Positions 1 through 5,978 of a DNA stretch of 6,033 nt are shown one piece after another. The stretch's first letter is position 1, and every line of letters starts with the position of its first letter. This DNA comes from Saprospiraceae bacterium (GTDB lineage: Bacteria > Bacteroidota > Bacteroidia > Chitinophagales > Saprospiraceae), in NCBI GenBank assembly GCA_027009605.1, contig JALVCY010000012.1, forward strand, positions 1 to 6,033, read 5' to 3'. The translations under genes and the position numbers were made by a program. The notes beneath the pieces are model-generated. The model saw only the letters and a program-made list of their open reading frames with translations, ran no database searches and was not told the origin of the DNA.

Positions 1-959
1 CAGGCGAATACAATGGCTTGGTCTCAGTGGCTTTGAGCGGTGGTGCCATGCCATATTCGTACCAATGGAGCAACGGAAGCACCGAAAACAACATCAATAA
101 TATTGGCAGTGGAAACTATTCTTTTACCGCAACAGATGCTTATGGATGTGCGATTAGCCAAGCCACCGAGTTAGTGGATCCGGAGCCGGTTATCTCTACA
201 GCCATTGTGCAAGACCCAAATTGCTATGGAGAGTCCAATGCAACGATTACAGTCACCGCAAATGGAGGAATCACCCCATACCAATACAGCTTGAATAATA
301 GTTCATTTACGACAGATAGTCTTATCGAAGATTTGGCCGCAGGGGTTTATCCGATTTATGTGAAGGATGACCACAACTGCTTGTACGTGGACACGGTAAC
401 CATAATCCAACCACCATTGTTTAGTTTGGATGCCGGCCCTGACTTAAATTTGAGCTATGCGGAAGTAACCGAAATCTCCGTAGCAGCGGACAATGCCAAT
501 GGAGAAATCTCCTTAATGGTTATCAATCCTTTAGCCGAAGTAACGGAATGCCACGGTTGTTATGACATCAATATCAATCCTAAATATCATGGCGTTTATC
601 AAGTGGTAGCGACCGACGAACGGGGATGTACGGCCACTGATGAGATAGATATTGCAATTACTAGAAATCAAGAATTTTTGGTACCGACGGCCTTTACACC
701 GAATGGGGATGGTGCCAATGACTATTTGACTTGCCACACCAAGCATGAAGCTAAGATTAATTTCTTTAAGGTTTATGACCGTTGGGGCGAGCTGATTTAT
801 GAAAAGGAAATAGGCTATTCCAATAAGCTTTCGGAAGGATGGGACGGCACCGTCAATGGCAAAAAAATGCCGTCAGGAACATATATTTGGGTGGCTAGCG
901 TGTCTTTCGACAATGGGGAAGACATTAAGTTTAAAGGCCAAACAACCCTAATCCGTTAA
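1..959 (+). CDS. SprB-like surface adhesin with type IX secretion C-terminal sorting domain (3' part only)
   Basis: The reading frame is open to the left edge (first whole codon at 3), so this is the last 318 residues of a longer protein. Residues 1-55 and about 60-140 are two SprB-type repeats: G-x-(Y/S)-(N/D)-G/A, an 'SGG..PY.YQWSNGST' block, then 'G.Y...ATDAYGC', repeated as 'NGGITPYQYSLNN' and 'AAGVYPIYVKDDHNC'. Residues about 145-220 form a further Ig-like region ending in 'YQVVATDERGC'. From residue 225 comes the gliding-motility-associated C-terminal domain (CHU_C/TIGR04131 type): 'PTAFTPNGDGAND', 'VYDRWGELIYE', 'GWDGTVNGKKMPSGTYIW' and a terminal 'GQTTLIR'. In this family the domain directs export across the outer membrane by the type IX system; such proteins are surface adhesins, SprB of Flavobacterium johnsoniae being the model. 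The PorP/SprF gene downstream fits this. The ligand, full length and upstream domains cannot be judged. TTG at 18 and ATG at 48 are internal codons, not starts. Confidence 0.93.
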   Translation, partial: GEYNGLVSVALSGGAMPYSYQWSNGSTENNINNIGSGNYSFTATDAYGCAISQATELVDPEPVISTAIVQDPNCYGESNATITVTANGGITPYQYSLNNSSFTTDSLIEDLAAGVYPIYVKDDHNCLYVDTVTIIQPPLFSLDAGPDLNLSYAEVTEISVAADNANGEISLMVINPLAEVTECHGCYDININPKYHGVYQVVATDERGCTATDEIDIAITRNQEFLVPTAFTPNGDGANDYLTCHTKHEAKINFFKVYDRWGELIYEKEIGYSNKLSEGWDGTVNGKKMPSGTYIWVASVSFDNGEDIKFKGQTTLIR

Positions 960-1019
960 CCCTTTTCCGCAAGGATAAAAGCCAACTAACGACAAAAAAG
1001 CTCAAAACTAGTGGAAACA

Positions 1020-1050
1020 TTGGTCATGAATAAAAAAATAACTAAATTTG
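1020..1050 (+). promoter_or_regulatory. Candidate Bacteroidota-type promoter for the PorP/SprF gene
   Basis: TAAATTTG at 1043-1050 matches the Bacteroidota -7 consensus TAnnTTTG exactly, and a TTG at 1020-1022 lies 20 bases upstream where the -33 element is expected. Transcription would begin near 1056, about 30 bases before the ATG at 1089. It may give the porin-like gene expression independent of the adhesin gene. The motifs are seen; promoter activity is inferred. Confidence 0.5.
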
Positions 1051-1088
1051 GGGTGCAGCACCAACTAAGTCCCATAAAGTCAGCTTCT

Positions 1089-2138
1089 ATGAAAAAGTTT
1101 TTATTTACTATACTTGTTTTTGCCTTTACGCTCCAAGGACTTTGGGCGCAAGACGCACAGTTCTCTCAATTTGCCGCTGCGCCATTGGAAGTCAATCCGG
1201 CCATGTCCGGTGTATTTAACGGAAAGTACCGGGCAAATATCAATTATCGCTCCCAATGGGGCAGTATTTTGGGAGAAGATGCTTTCAAAACAGCGGCGGC
1301 TTCCTTTGATATGCGTTTTACAGGACTCGACGCCGGCGATTACTTTTCCGTTAATGTCAACTTGCTGAGAGACGAAGCCGGTGCGGCCAAGGTCAGCTTA
1401 ACTAAAGGCAATATCGGCATGGCCTTTCACAAAAAAATGTGGGACGGTCAATTTCACCGGACTCCGCAATACTTAATTGTGGGTGCTCAAGCAGGTTTTG
1501 GTCAATATGCCTTAAATGCGAATAACCTTTGGTTTACCAGTCAATATAATGCCAATACGGTGAGTGTCGATTACAATGCACCCACCAACGAGCCTTGGGT
1601 CACCAATGCCGCTCCGCATTTCAATTTTAATGTAGGCGCCCTATGGTATTCTATTTTGGGAGAAGACTTCAGTATTTATGCAGGTGGTGCGCTGCAACAT
1701 CTCAACAAACCCAATGTCTCCTTCTACGATGATAATACCAGTCTCCAACAAAAATATACCGGTCTTTTGGGCGGCCAAATCCCTTTGACACGCGAAATCA
1801 GCCTTATGCCGGGAATTGTAGCCATGAAACAAGGGCCGGCCTTCCAATCTATTTTTGGAGGACACATCAGATACAGCAATCATGACTGGTGGGAAATTGC
1901 CCTTCGTGCCGGTGCTTTCATGAGAATTTCTAACAAACTGGATCAAGGCATGCACACCGATGCGCTCATTTTCTCTTCAAACTTTGACGTCGAGCGTTGG
2001 ACTTTTGGCGTAAGCTATGACATCAATGTCTCAGACTTGAAAGTCTCGACCAACCGGCGCGGAGCTTTTGAAGTGTCTATGAGCTATACCCAACCTAATA
2101 ACGGACGTCGTCATGAGATTCAATGCCCTAAATTTTGA
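1089..2138 (+). CDS. PorP/SprF family type IX secretion system membrane protein
   Basis: A 349-residue protein of the PorP/SprF family (TIGR03519 type), normal in length. Residues 1-20 form a signal peptide (MKK, then a hydrophobic stretch, 'LWA' before the cleavage point). The mature protein opens with the family hallmark 'QDAQFSQFAAAPLEVNPAMSG', followed by 'YRANINYRSQW'. The body has the alternating pattern of an outer-membrane beta-barrel, and the end 'HEIQCPKF' matches the usual I.CP(R/K)F terminus. In studied relatives these proteins act with one particular adhesin carrying a type B sorting domain (SprF with SprB) in its secretion or anchoring. The gene lies directly after such an adhesin, 129 bases downstream. 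I chose ATG 1089 because it places the signal peptide at the N terminus. The frame stays open upstream to ATG 1026 and GTG 1011, but those starts would put 21-26 polar residues before the signal peptide and lie upstream of the likely transcription start. No clear Shine-Dalgarno sequence is visible, which is usual in this phylum. Confidence 0.93.
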   Translation: MKKFLFTILVFAFTLQGLWAQDAQFSQFAAAPLEVNPAMSGVFNGKYRANINYRSQWGSILGEDAFKTAAASFDMRFTGLDAGDYFSVNVNLLRDEAGAAKVSLTKGNIGMAFHKKMWDGQFHRTPQYLIVGAQAGFGQYALNANNLWFTSQYNANTVSVDYNAPTNEPWVTNAAPHFNFNVGALWYSILGEDFSIYAGGALQHLNKPNVSFYDDNTSLQQKYTGLLGGQIPLTREISLMPGIVAMKQGPAFQSIFGGHIRYSNHDWWEIALRAGAFMRISNKLDQGMHTDALIFSSNFDVERWTFGVSYDINVSDLKVSTNRRGAFEVSMSYTQPNNGRRHEIQCPKF

Positions 2139-2163
2139 TGTGTTGGAGTCATTCCAAATTGCC

Positions 2164-2532
2164 GTCAATGGGGCTAAAGCCCCTTTGGGATTGCTCCTGA
2201 TTCCGTTGGTTAAAACCAACGGCAAAACAAACCCATAGCCAAGGTTTTAGACTTTTTCCGGAATTTCAACTTTTTGCTTTTTCCACAGTCAATGGGGCTA
2301 AAGCCCCTTTTGGGATTGCTCCTGTTCCGTTGGTTAAAACCAACGGTAAAAAAAACCCAAAGCCAAGGTTTTAGACTTTTTCCGGAATTTCAACTTTTTG
2401 CTTTTTCCACAGTCAATGGGGCTAAAGCCCCTTTTGGGATTGCTCCTGTTCCGTTGGTTAAAACCAACGGTAAAACAAACCCAAAGCCAAGGTTTTAGAC
2501 TTTTTCCGGAATTTCAACTTTTTGCTTTTTCC
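2164..2532. repeat. Three tandem 124-bp units, each with two hairpins
   Basis: Units begin at 2164, 2288 and 2412; the third lacks only its last three bases. Units 2 and 3 differ by one substitution in an A-rich run. Unit 1 differs from unit 3 by one inserted and one missing base and two substitutions. Every unit holds two palindromes: GGGGCTAAAGCCCC (2170-2183, 2294-2307, 2418-2431) and CCGTTGGTTAAAACCAACGG (2203-2222, 2327-2346, 2451-2470), both able to fold with a TAAA loop. The near identity of units 2 and 3 points to recent duplication. Open frames through this array only translate the repeat and are not genes. Confidence 0.95.
2170..2222 (+). terminator. Possible terminator hairpins downstream of the PorP/SprF gene
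   Basis: The first repeat unit puts a 5-bp GC stem (GGGGC/GCCCC) followed by TTT at 2170-2186, and an 8-bp stem (CCGTTGGT/ACCAACGG) at 2203-2222, starting 32 bases after the stop codon. The first resembles an intrinsic terminator with a short U-tract. Because the same hairpins recur twice more, they may simply belong to the repeat and terminate transcription only incidentally. Confidence 0.35.
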
Positions 2533-2654
2533 GTCATTTTGTTCATCACTTTGATTCTTGGTAGAGTGGACTTTTCGTAGTGGGCTCGTTGATGAATTGT
2601 TTTGATCCTAAGCCATCACAAGGATGCCCCTGACGGTAAATGATTCCTTTTTTG

Positions 2655-2662
2655 TATCTTTG
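2655..2662 (+). promoter_or_regulatory. Candidate -7 promoter element for the DUF2142 gene
   Basis: TATCTTTG matches the Bacteroidota -7 consensus TAnnTTTG exactly and lies 29 bases before the ATG at 2692, predicting a leader of about 20-25 bases. No good TTG is present at the expected -33 distance (only CTG at 2630-2632, 22 bases upstream). Otherwise I see nothing identifiable in 2533-2654. Confidence 0.4.
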
Positions 2663-2691
2663 CTGGGGTATCACACGGATGCCTACCACAG

Positions 2692-4092
2692 ATGAATCAT
2701 TTAAAACCACCAACACCCAAATCCTTTTTCTTAAAAACCGCTGTTCTTTTTGGACTGCTTTATGTCTTTTTATTGCCACCGGGGCAAGTACCCGATGAGC
2801 CGAATCACTTCTACAAGGCCTACCATATTTCCTTAGGACACAGCCAAGGGGAAACGAAAGACCAACGATTAGGGGGCTCACTCCCGACTAGTCTTGGACT
2901 TTTCTTTGCCCACTTTCGGCGACTGCGTTACCATTATGATGAGCGGCTATCTCTTTTAGATTTCCGGCAGGCGGCAAAGATTCCGCTTCAACCTGAGCGG
3001 CTCACTTTTCAAGATTTTCCGAACACGGCGGTTTATACGCCCGTTGGTTATACGTGGGCGACTTTGACCATTTGGGGGGCTCGGGTCTTTCATTTGCGAC
3101 CTGTTTATATCTTTTATTTGGTACGTTTGAGTCAATTATTTTTGTGGATTGGGATGATTGTTTTGGCTATTTCATGGATACCTTTCGGCAAATGGACTTT
3201 GGCTATATTAGCGCTTTTGCCTTCTTCTCTTTGGATTCACTGCGGGGTAACAGCGGACATGGTGACCAATGGCGTATCCTTTCTACTATTGGCCTTACTC
3301 TTAAAAATAATCTATGGAACTCAGCCCAACCGGCATCTGGATTTTGCTTTAGCTCTTGGGCTTTCGGCTATTTTGGCTAGTACTAAGATTGTGTATTCCC
3401 CGATTTTTGCGATGGCTTTTTTGATTCCCCAACACCGGTTTCCGCTTTCCTCCAAGCCGAGTCTCCAAAAAGTACTTTTTATCAGCTTAGGAACTGCCAT
3501 TAACTTACTGATTATCAACCATTTATACACAAGCTCCAAACAAAGATTCATCGCCTACGAAGACTACAATCCGGCCTTCCGCCAAGGCCAACAAATCAAT
3601 GAAGGCGCCAATCCCAAACAACAATTTGACTATGTCCTACACCACCCTATTGCTTTCGCCAAAACGATGATTACCTCCTATTGGGGCTCTGCCAAAGCGA
3701 CGCTGGCTCATTATTTTGGCAAATTTGGTTGGGAGAAAAACTATTTACCGGGCTGGTTGATTGGTTTATTAGGATTGAGTACGTTGGGTATTGGTTTTTC
3801 CGAAAGGAAGCCTTGGGGATTCCAAGAATCTATTTTTCTTATCGGGATAGCCATTTCCATGATGATTGGATTTGCCCTAATTATTTACATACAGTGGTCG
3901 CCTGTTGGCGGTCACCGGATACTCAATTTAGCCGGAAGGTATATGATACCCATCTTTCCAATATTTTATTTCGTGCTACCTTCTTTATTGGGCAAGTACC
4001 GTCACTTATTTATTCGGTTGGCGCAAGTTGTGGTTATTTCTAGTTTGTTATGGGGCAGTGTATTGATTGGGCTTAGATATTTTGCGGTTTAG
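2692..4092 (+). CDS. DUF2142-type polytopic membrane protein
   Basis: A 466-residue integral membrane protein with about ten hydrophobic segments (roughly residues 12-30, 138-163, 166-183, 191-207, 217-245, 258-278, 353-368, 380-401, 417-434, 442-462). After the first segment comes 'PDEPNHFYKAYHIS' (34-47), the hallmark of DUF2142 proteins (PF09913). Other family-like blocks are 'YTPVGY' (115-120), 'LALLPSSLW...TADM' (173-190), a loop 'NPKQQFDYVLHHPIAF' (307-322) and 'AGRYMIPIFPIFYF' (414-427). The acidic pair in the first loop resembles the position of the catalytic acid in GT-C glycosyltransferases, so a role in transferring sugars from lipid carriers at the membrane is possible, but the family has no settled function and I infer no substrate. 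The gene stands alone between repeat-filled spacers. No ribosome binding site is obvious. Its stop codon (TAG, 4090-4092) falls inside an 8-bp tandem repeat, so the last two or three residues may be repeat-derived. Confidence 0.82.
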   Translation: MNHLKPPTPKSFFLKTAVLFGLLYVFLLPPGQVPDEPNHFYKAYHISLGHSQGETKDQRLGGSLPTSLGLFFAHFRRLRYHYDERLSLLDFRQAAKIPLQPERLTFQDFPNTAVYTPVGYTWATLTIWGARVFHLRPVYIFYLVRLSQLFLWIGMIVLAISWIPFGKWTLAILALLPSSLWIHCGVTADMVTNGVSFLLLALLLKIIYGTQPNRHLDFALALGLSAILASTKIVYSPIFAMAFLIPQHRFPLSSKPSLQKVLFISLGTAINLLIINHLYTSSKQRFIAYEDYNPAFRQGQQINEGANPKQQFDYVLHHPIAFAKTMITSYWGSAKATLAHYFGKFGWEKNYLPGWLIGLLGLSTLGIGFSERKPWGFQESIFLIGIAISMMIGFALIIYIQWSPVGGHRILNLAGRYMIPIFPIFYFVLPSLLGKYRHLFIRLAQVVVISSLLWGSVLIGLRYFAV

Positions 4093-4127
4093 CGGTTTAG
4101 CGGTATAACGGCGTAACGGTATAGCGG
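4084..4127. repeat. 8-bp tandem array (RCGGTWTA-like), first copy
   Basis: About five consecutive octamers: GCGGTTTA twice, GCGGTATA, ACGGCGTA, ACGGTATA, then a decaying GCGG. The array starts within the end of the DUF2142 gene and supplies its stop codon. The same octamer family recurs at 5444-5491 in the same orientation, on the far side of the oxidoreductase gene. Confidence 0.85.
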
Positions 4128-4200
4128 GAAGAACGGCAATGAAATCTTGCAAAAAGGTCAAGGGCAAAGCTGGACGAAAAGAGAGCATACTCCATAAACC

Positions 4201-4325
4201 CCGAAGGCAAATGAACGTCCGAAGAACGTGCGAAGCACAAATTGAACGCCGAAGGCAAATGAACGCCCGAAAGGCAATTTGAACGTCCGAAGGGCAAATT
4301 GAACGCCCGAAGGCAGATGAACACC
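4201..4325. repeat. Degenerate 17-21-bp minisatellite (CCGAAGGCAAATGAACG type)
   Basis: Six units with approximate starts at 4201, 4219, 4249, 4266, 4287 and 4306. Each reads (C)CCGAAGG-CAAAT-GAACG with small indels; the second is a 30-base composite holding two shortened versions. The array ends 15 bases before the stop codon of the minus-strand oxidoreductase, filling most of the spacer between two convergent genes. Open frames across it on the minus strand are repetitive translations, not proteins. I see no feature in 4128-4200. Confidence 0.85.
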
Positions 4326-4339
4326 AAAGCCATCAAAAT

Positions 4340-5371
4340 CTATTTCTTCACCTCCATCCAAGGCTCCAAATCAATCTTATGGACAGGGACGGCACAATGC
4401 AAATATCTAGCGCACAAAGCTTCGATGGTTCGGCGCGACGCATTAAAAGCAGAAACAATCGAGCCCCCTTTTTTGCCCAAAGACAAATCTCCACACAAAA
4501 ACAGACCTTTAATACCGGTCTCTCCGTATTCGTCAATATCGGGCGAATCTTCGGTAAAAGTAATTCCGATTACCTTCAAAAAGTTTTGAGGCGTCGTCCC
4601 TCCCAAGGAATACACAATCCGGTCATAAGTCCGGGGTTCTATTTCTTTAAAATGCACGACGGGTTTGCCTTCATCAGAAACGGTCACTTTTTCGATATTG
4701 GTTTCTCGCAAGAGTGTCACTTCTCCTTGAGTCTCCAGCAACAAGATGCTTTGCTTATTGATGGGATTCATCCTGTGAAAATCTTTGCCCCGGTAGGACA
4801 ATTCGACCTGATGGCCGACTTCGTGCAAAAATTGGACATTTTCGCTAGCCGTATCTCCTCCACCGACGACCAAAATATGCTCATCCCGGGTATCAAACGA
4901 GGTCACATCAAAATGGACACGCTTGCGCAAATCTTTGGGTATCTTATAAGACGGTTTGCGAGGACGACCAAAGATACCGATGGCGATAGCTACATTTTCG
5001 CTTTCATAAAGACCTTTGGAAGTTTCGATTTCAAAGCGATTTTTGCCATTTTCATGAAAAGAGGCAATTTTAGAGACTTCTTCTTGGTAATGGACTTCAA
5101 CGCCGGTATTTTTGATGGCATTATCGAGTAGATTCAAGGTATCGGCTTTGTCCATGTCCGGCATACACATGACCCCGTGACAAACACCTTTTTGGCCTTT
5201 ATAATTGGCGGTAACTAATTTCTTATCCGGATAAAGCGAGCGAATAACCCAAGAGTGGGCTTCTGCTTTTTCCAAAATCAGGATTTTTTCTTTGGGCACT
5301 CCTGCTGCACGGGCTTCTACGGCCAAAGAAATCCCTGCCGGGCCGGCTCCAATAATCACTAGACTGTACAT
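4340..5371 (-). CDS. FAD/NAD(P)H-dependent oxidoreductase, thioredoxin-reductase-like fold (YpdA-like class), substrate unknown
   Basis: A 343-residue two-dinucleotide-domain flavoprotein, probably cytosolic with no signal peptide. Residues 5-13 are the FAD-binding 'VIIGAGPAG', with the ribose-binding acid at 'LILEK' (31-35). 'AIGIFGRPRKP' (130-140) is the usual linker before the second domain. 'VVGGGDTASE' (168-177) is the NAD(P)H Rossmann motif, followed by 'SYRGKDFHRMN', whose basic residues suit NADPH. 'GLFLCGDL' (289-296) is the C-terminal FAD motif. The CxxC of thioredoxin reductase is absent from the NADPH domain, so this is not a standard TrxB. Two cysteines spaced CX4C lie at residues 64 and 69, and two more near the C terminus at 320 and 326. 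Alternatives include a bacillithiol-disulfide reductase-like enzyme or a TrxR-type ferredoxin-NADP reductase; neither can be shown here. It is transcribed alone, convergent with the DUF2142 gene. ATG 5371 fits the N-terminal FAD motif. A 7-of-8 match to the -7 consensus (TAAACTTG, minus strand, 5400-5407) lies upstream without a good -33 element. Confidence 0.88.
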   Translation of the reverse strand: MYSLVIIGAGPAGISLAVEARAAGVPKEKILILEKAEAHSWVIRSLYPDKKLVTANYKGQKGVCHGVMCMPDMDKADTLNLLDNAIKNTGVEVHYQEEVSKIASFHENGKNRFEIETSKGLYESENVAIAIGIFGRPRKPSYKIPKDLRKRVHFDVTSFDTRDEHILVVGGGDTASENVQFLHEVGHQVELSYRGKDFHRMNPINKQSILLLETQGEVTLLRETNIEKVTVSDEGKPVVHFKEIEPRTYDRIVYSLGGTTPQNFLKVIGITFTEDSPDIDEYGETGIKGLFLCGDLSLGKKGGSIVSAFNASRRTIEALCARYLHCAVPVHKIDLEPWMEVKK

Positions 5372-5443
5372 ATTCGATTCTTTGAGTTCCTAGTGTCAAC
5401 AAGTTTATGGGCATTTAGTTCGCTACCCACATTGAACGGAATA

Positions 5444-5491
5444 GCGGTGTAACGGTATAACGGTGTAGCGGTATAACGGTGTAGCGGTGAG
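5444..5491. repeat. 8-bp tandem array (RCGGTRTA), second copy
   Basis: Six octamers: GCGGTGTA, ACGGTATA, ACGGTGTA, GCGGTATA, ACGGTGTA and a diverging GCGGTGAG. The alternation of GTGTA and GTATA gives a partial 16-bp period. It is the same family and orientation as the array at 4084-4127 and runs straight into the next repeat at 5489. Confidence 0.9.
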
Positions 5492-5688
5492 TCCGCTCCG
5501 AAAAGTCGGTTTTTTGAAATGGTTGGGGAAATTGCCAAATTTTATTCTGGGAGCATGCCTTCTGTTCAATTGTTGAGTCTGCTCCGAAAAGTCGGGTTTT
5601 TGAAATCGTTGGAACAGTTGCCAAATATTATTATGATGGAATGCCTTCTGTTCAATTGTTCAAGCGTTGAGTTCACTCCGAAAAGTCA
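5489..5688. repeat. Tandem repeat of 86/94 bp, two copies plus a truncated third
   Basis: Copies start at 5489, 5575 and 5669, each with GAGTYYRCTCCGAAAAGTC. The first two continue with a G/T-rich tract, TTTTTGAAAT, a TTGCCAAAT block, then ATGCCTTCTGTTCAATTGTT. The second carries eight extra bases (CAAGCGTT) at its end. The third stops resembling the unit after about 20 bases, where the palindrome described separately takes over. CCGAAAAGTCGG followed by T-runs could form a weak 4-bp hairpin. Open frames here on either strand are repeat-derived. Confidence 0.85.
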
Positions 5689-5713
5689 GATGCAGTGGTT
5701 TCCTCTTGAGCCC

Positions 5714-5731
5714 ACAAAATTTTATTTGGTT
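5714..5731 (+). repeat. Left inner arm of the palindrome
   Basis: ACAAAATTTTATTTGGTT is exactly reverse-complementary to 5961-5978, over 18 bases. Confidence 0.95.
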
Positions 5732-5759
5732 TCTTTATGATAACTGGTGTGACCGAGAC

Positions 5760-5781
5760 AAGGTGTCGCCCCGCTGGGGCT
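5760..5781 (+). repeat. REP-like hairpin 1 (forward)
   Basis: AAGGTGTC followed by the stem GCCCC-GCT-GGGGC (5768-5780) and T. The GGTGTC flank and 5-bp stem are shared by all four elements except for one transition in the flank of hairpin 3 (GATGTC) and a paired change in the stem of hairpin 4. Confidence 0.85.
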
Positions 5782-5810
5782 TCCTGTATCATGCGATATT
5801 GTCTGTTACA

Positions 5811-5832
5811 AAGGTGTCGCCCCTACGGGGCT
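5811..5832 (+). repeat. REP-like hairpin 2 (forward)
   Basis: AAGGTGTC then the stem GCCCC-TAC-GGGGC (5819-5831) and T; it differs from hairpin 1 only in the loop. Confidence 0.85.
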
Positions 5833-5867
5833 AACAACAGAGAAAATAGCCGAAATATCAATGCCTG

Positions 5868-5890
5868 AGCCCCATCGGGGCGACATCTTT
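5868..5890 (-). repeat. REP-like hairpin 3 (reverse)
   Basis: On the minus strand it reads AAAGATGTC then GCCCC-GAT-GGGGC and T, with one transition (GGTGTC to GATGTC) in the flank. It mirrors hairpin 2 across the centre. Confidence 0.85.
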
Positions 5891-5915
5891 GTAAAGACTA
5901 AAATAGTAGAAATAT

Positions 5916-5935
5916 AGCTCCGTAGGAGCGACACC
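5916..5935 (-). repeat. REP-like hairpin 4 (reverse), with compensatory stem change
   Basis: On the minus strand it reads GGTGTC then GCTCC-TAC-GGAGC and T. The third stem pair is T-A instead of C-G on both sides, so the helix is kept. It mirrors hairpin 1 across the centre. Confidence 0.85.
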
Positions 5936-5960
5936 ACGCTGCACTAACATAAGTAATTGT

Positions 5961-5978
5961 AACCAAATAAAATTTTGT
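5961..5978 (-). repeat. Right inner arm of the palindrome
   Basis: This is the exact reverse complement of 5714-5731 over 18 bases, at the same distance from the outer arm (33 bases) as on the left. Confidence 0.95.

Noticed and set aside
2164..2532. Possible CRISPR array
   Set aside because: The units are 124 bp and nearly identical along their whole length, with no variable spacers, and no cas genes are present.
2274..2580. Two overlapping plus-strand reading frames of 74 and 60 codons with nearly identical proteins
   Set aside because: They are translations of the 124-bp tandem unit, including its hairpins; there is no ribosome binding site or protein-like composition.
4097..4361. Minus-strand frames rich in repeated 'FGRSFAFGVQF'-like peptides
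   Set aside because: The peptide repeats follow the 17-21-bp minisatellite and the octamer array, so they reflect DNA repeats rather than a protein.
4379..5131. A 250-codon plus-strand reading frame
   Set aside because: It lies entirely antisense to the oxidoreductase, whose conserved FAD and NAD(P)H motifs show which strand is coding; the antisense protein has no recognisable domain.
4340..5371. Thioredoxin reductase (TrxB)
   Set aside because: The fold and length fit, but the catalytic CxxC of the NADPH domain is missing.
5383..5400. TTGACA-like -35 box upstream of the oxidoreductase on the minus strand
   Set aside because: No matching -10 at proper distance, and primary promoters in this phylum use a different consensus.
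5415..5740. Short frames on both strands after the oxidoreductase gene
   Set aside because: They cross the octamer array and the 86/94-bp repeat, with the same peptide motif recurring because of the DNA repeat; no start signals or domain.
5760..5935. Possible CRISPR array from the four GGTGTC hairpins
   Set aside because: Two copies are inverted relative to the others and the intervals vary, which fits REP-like elements rather than CRISPR.
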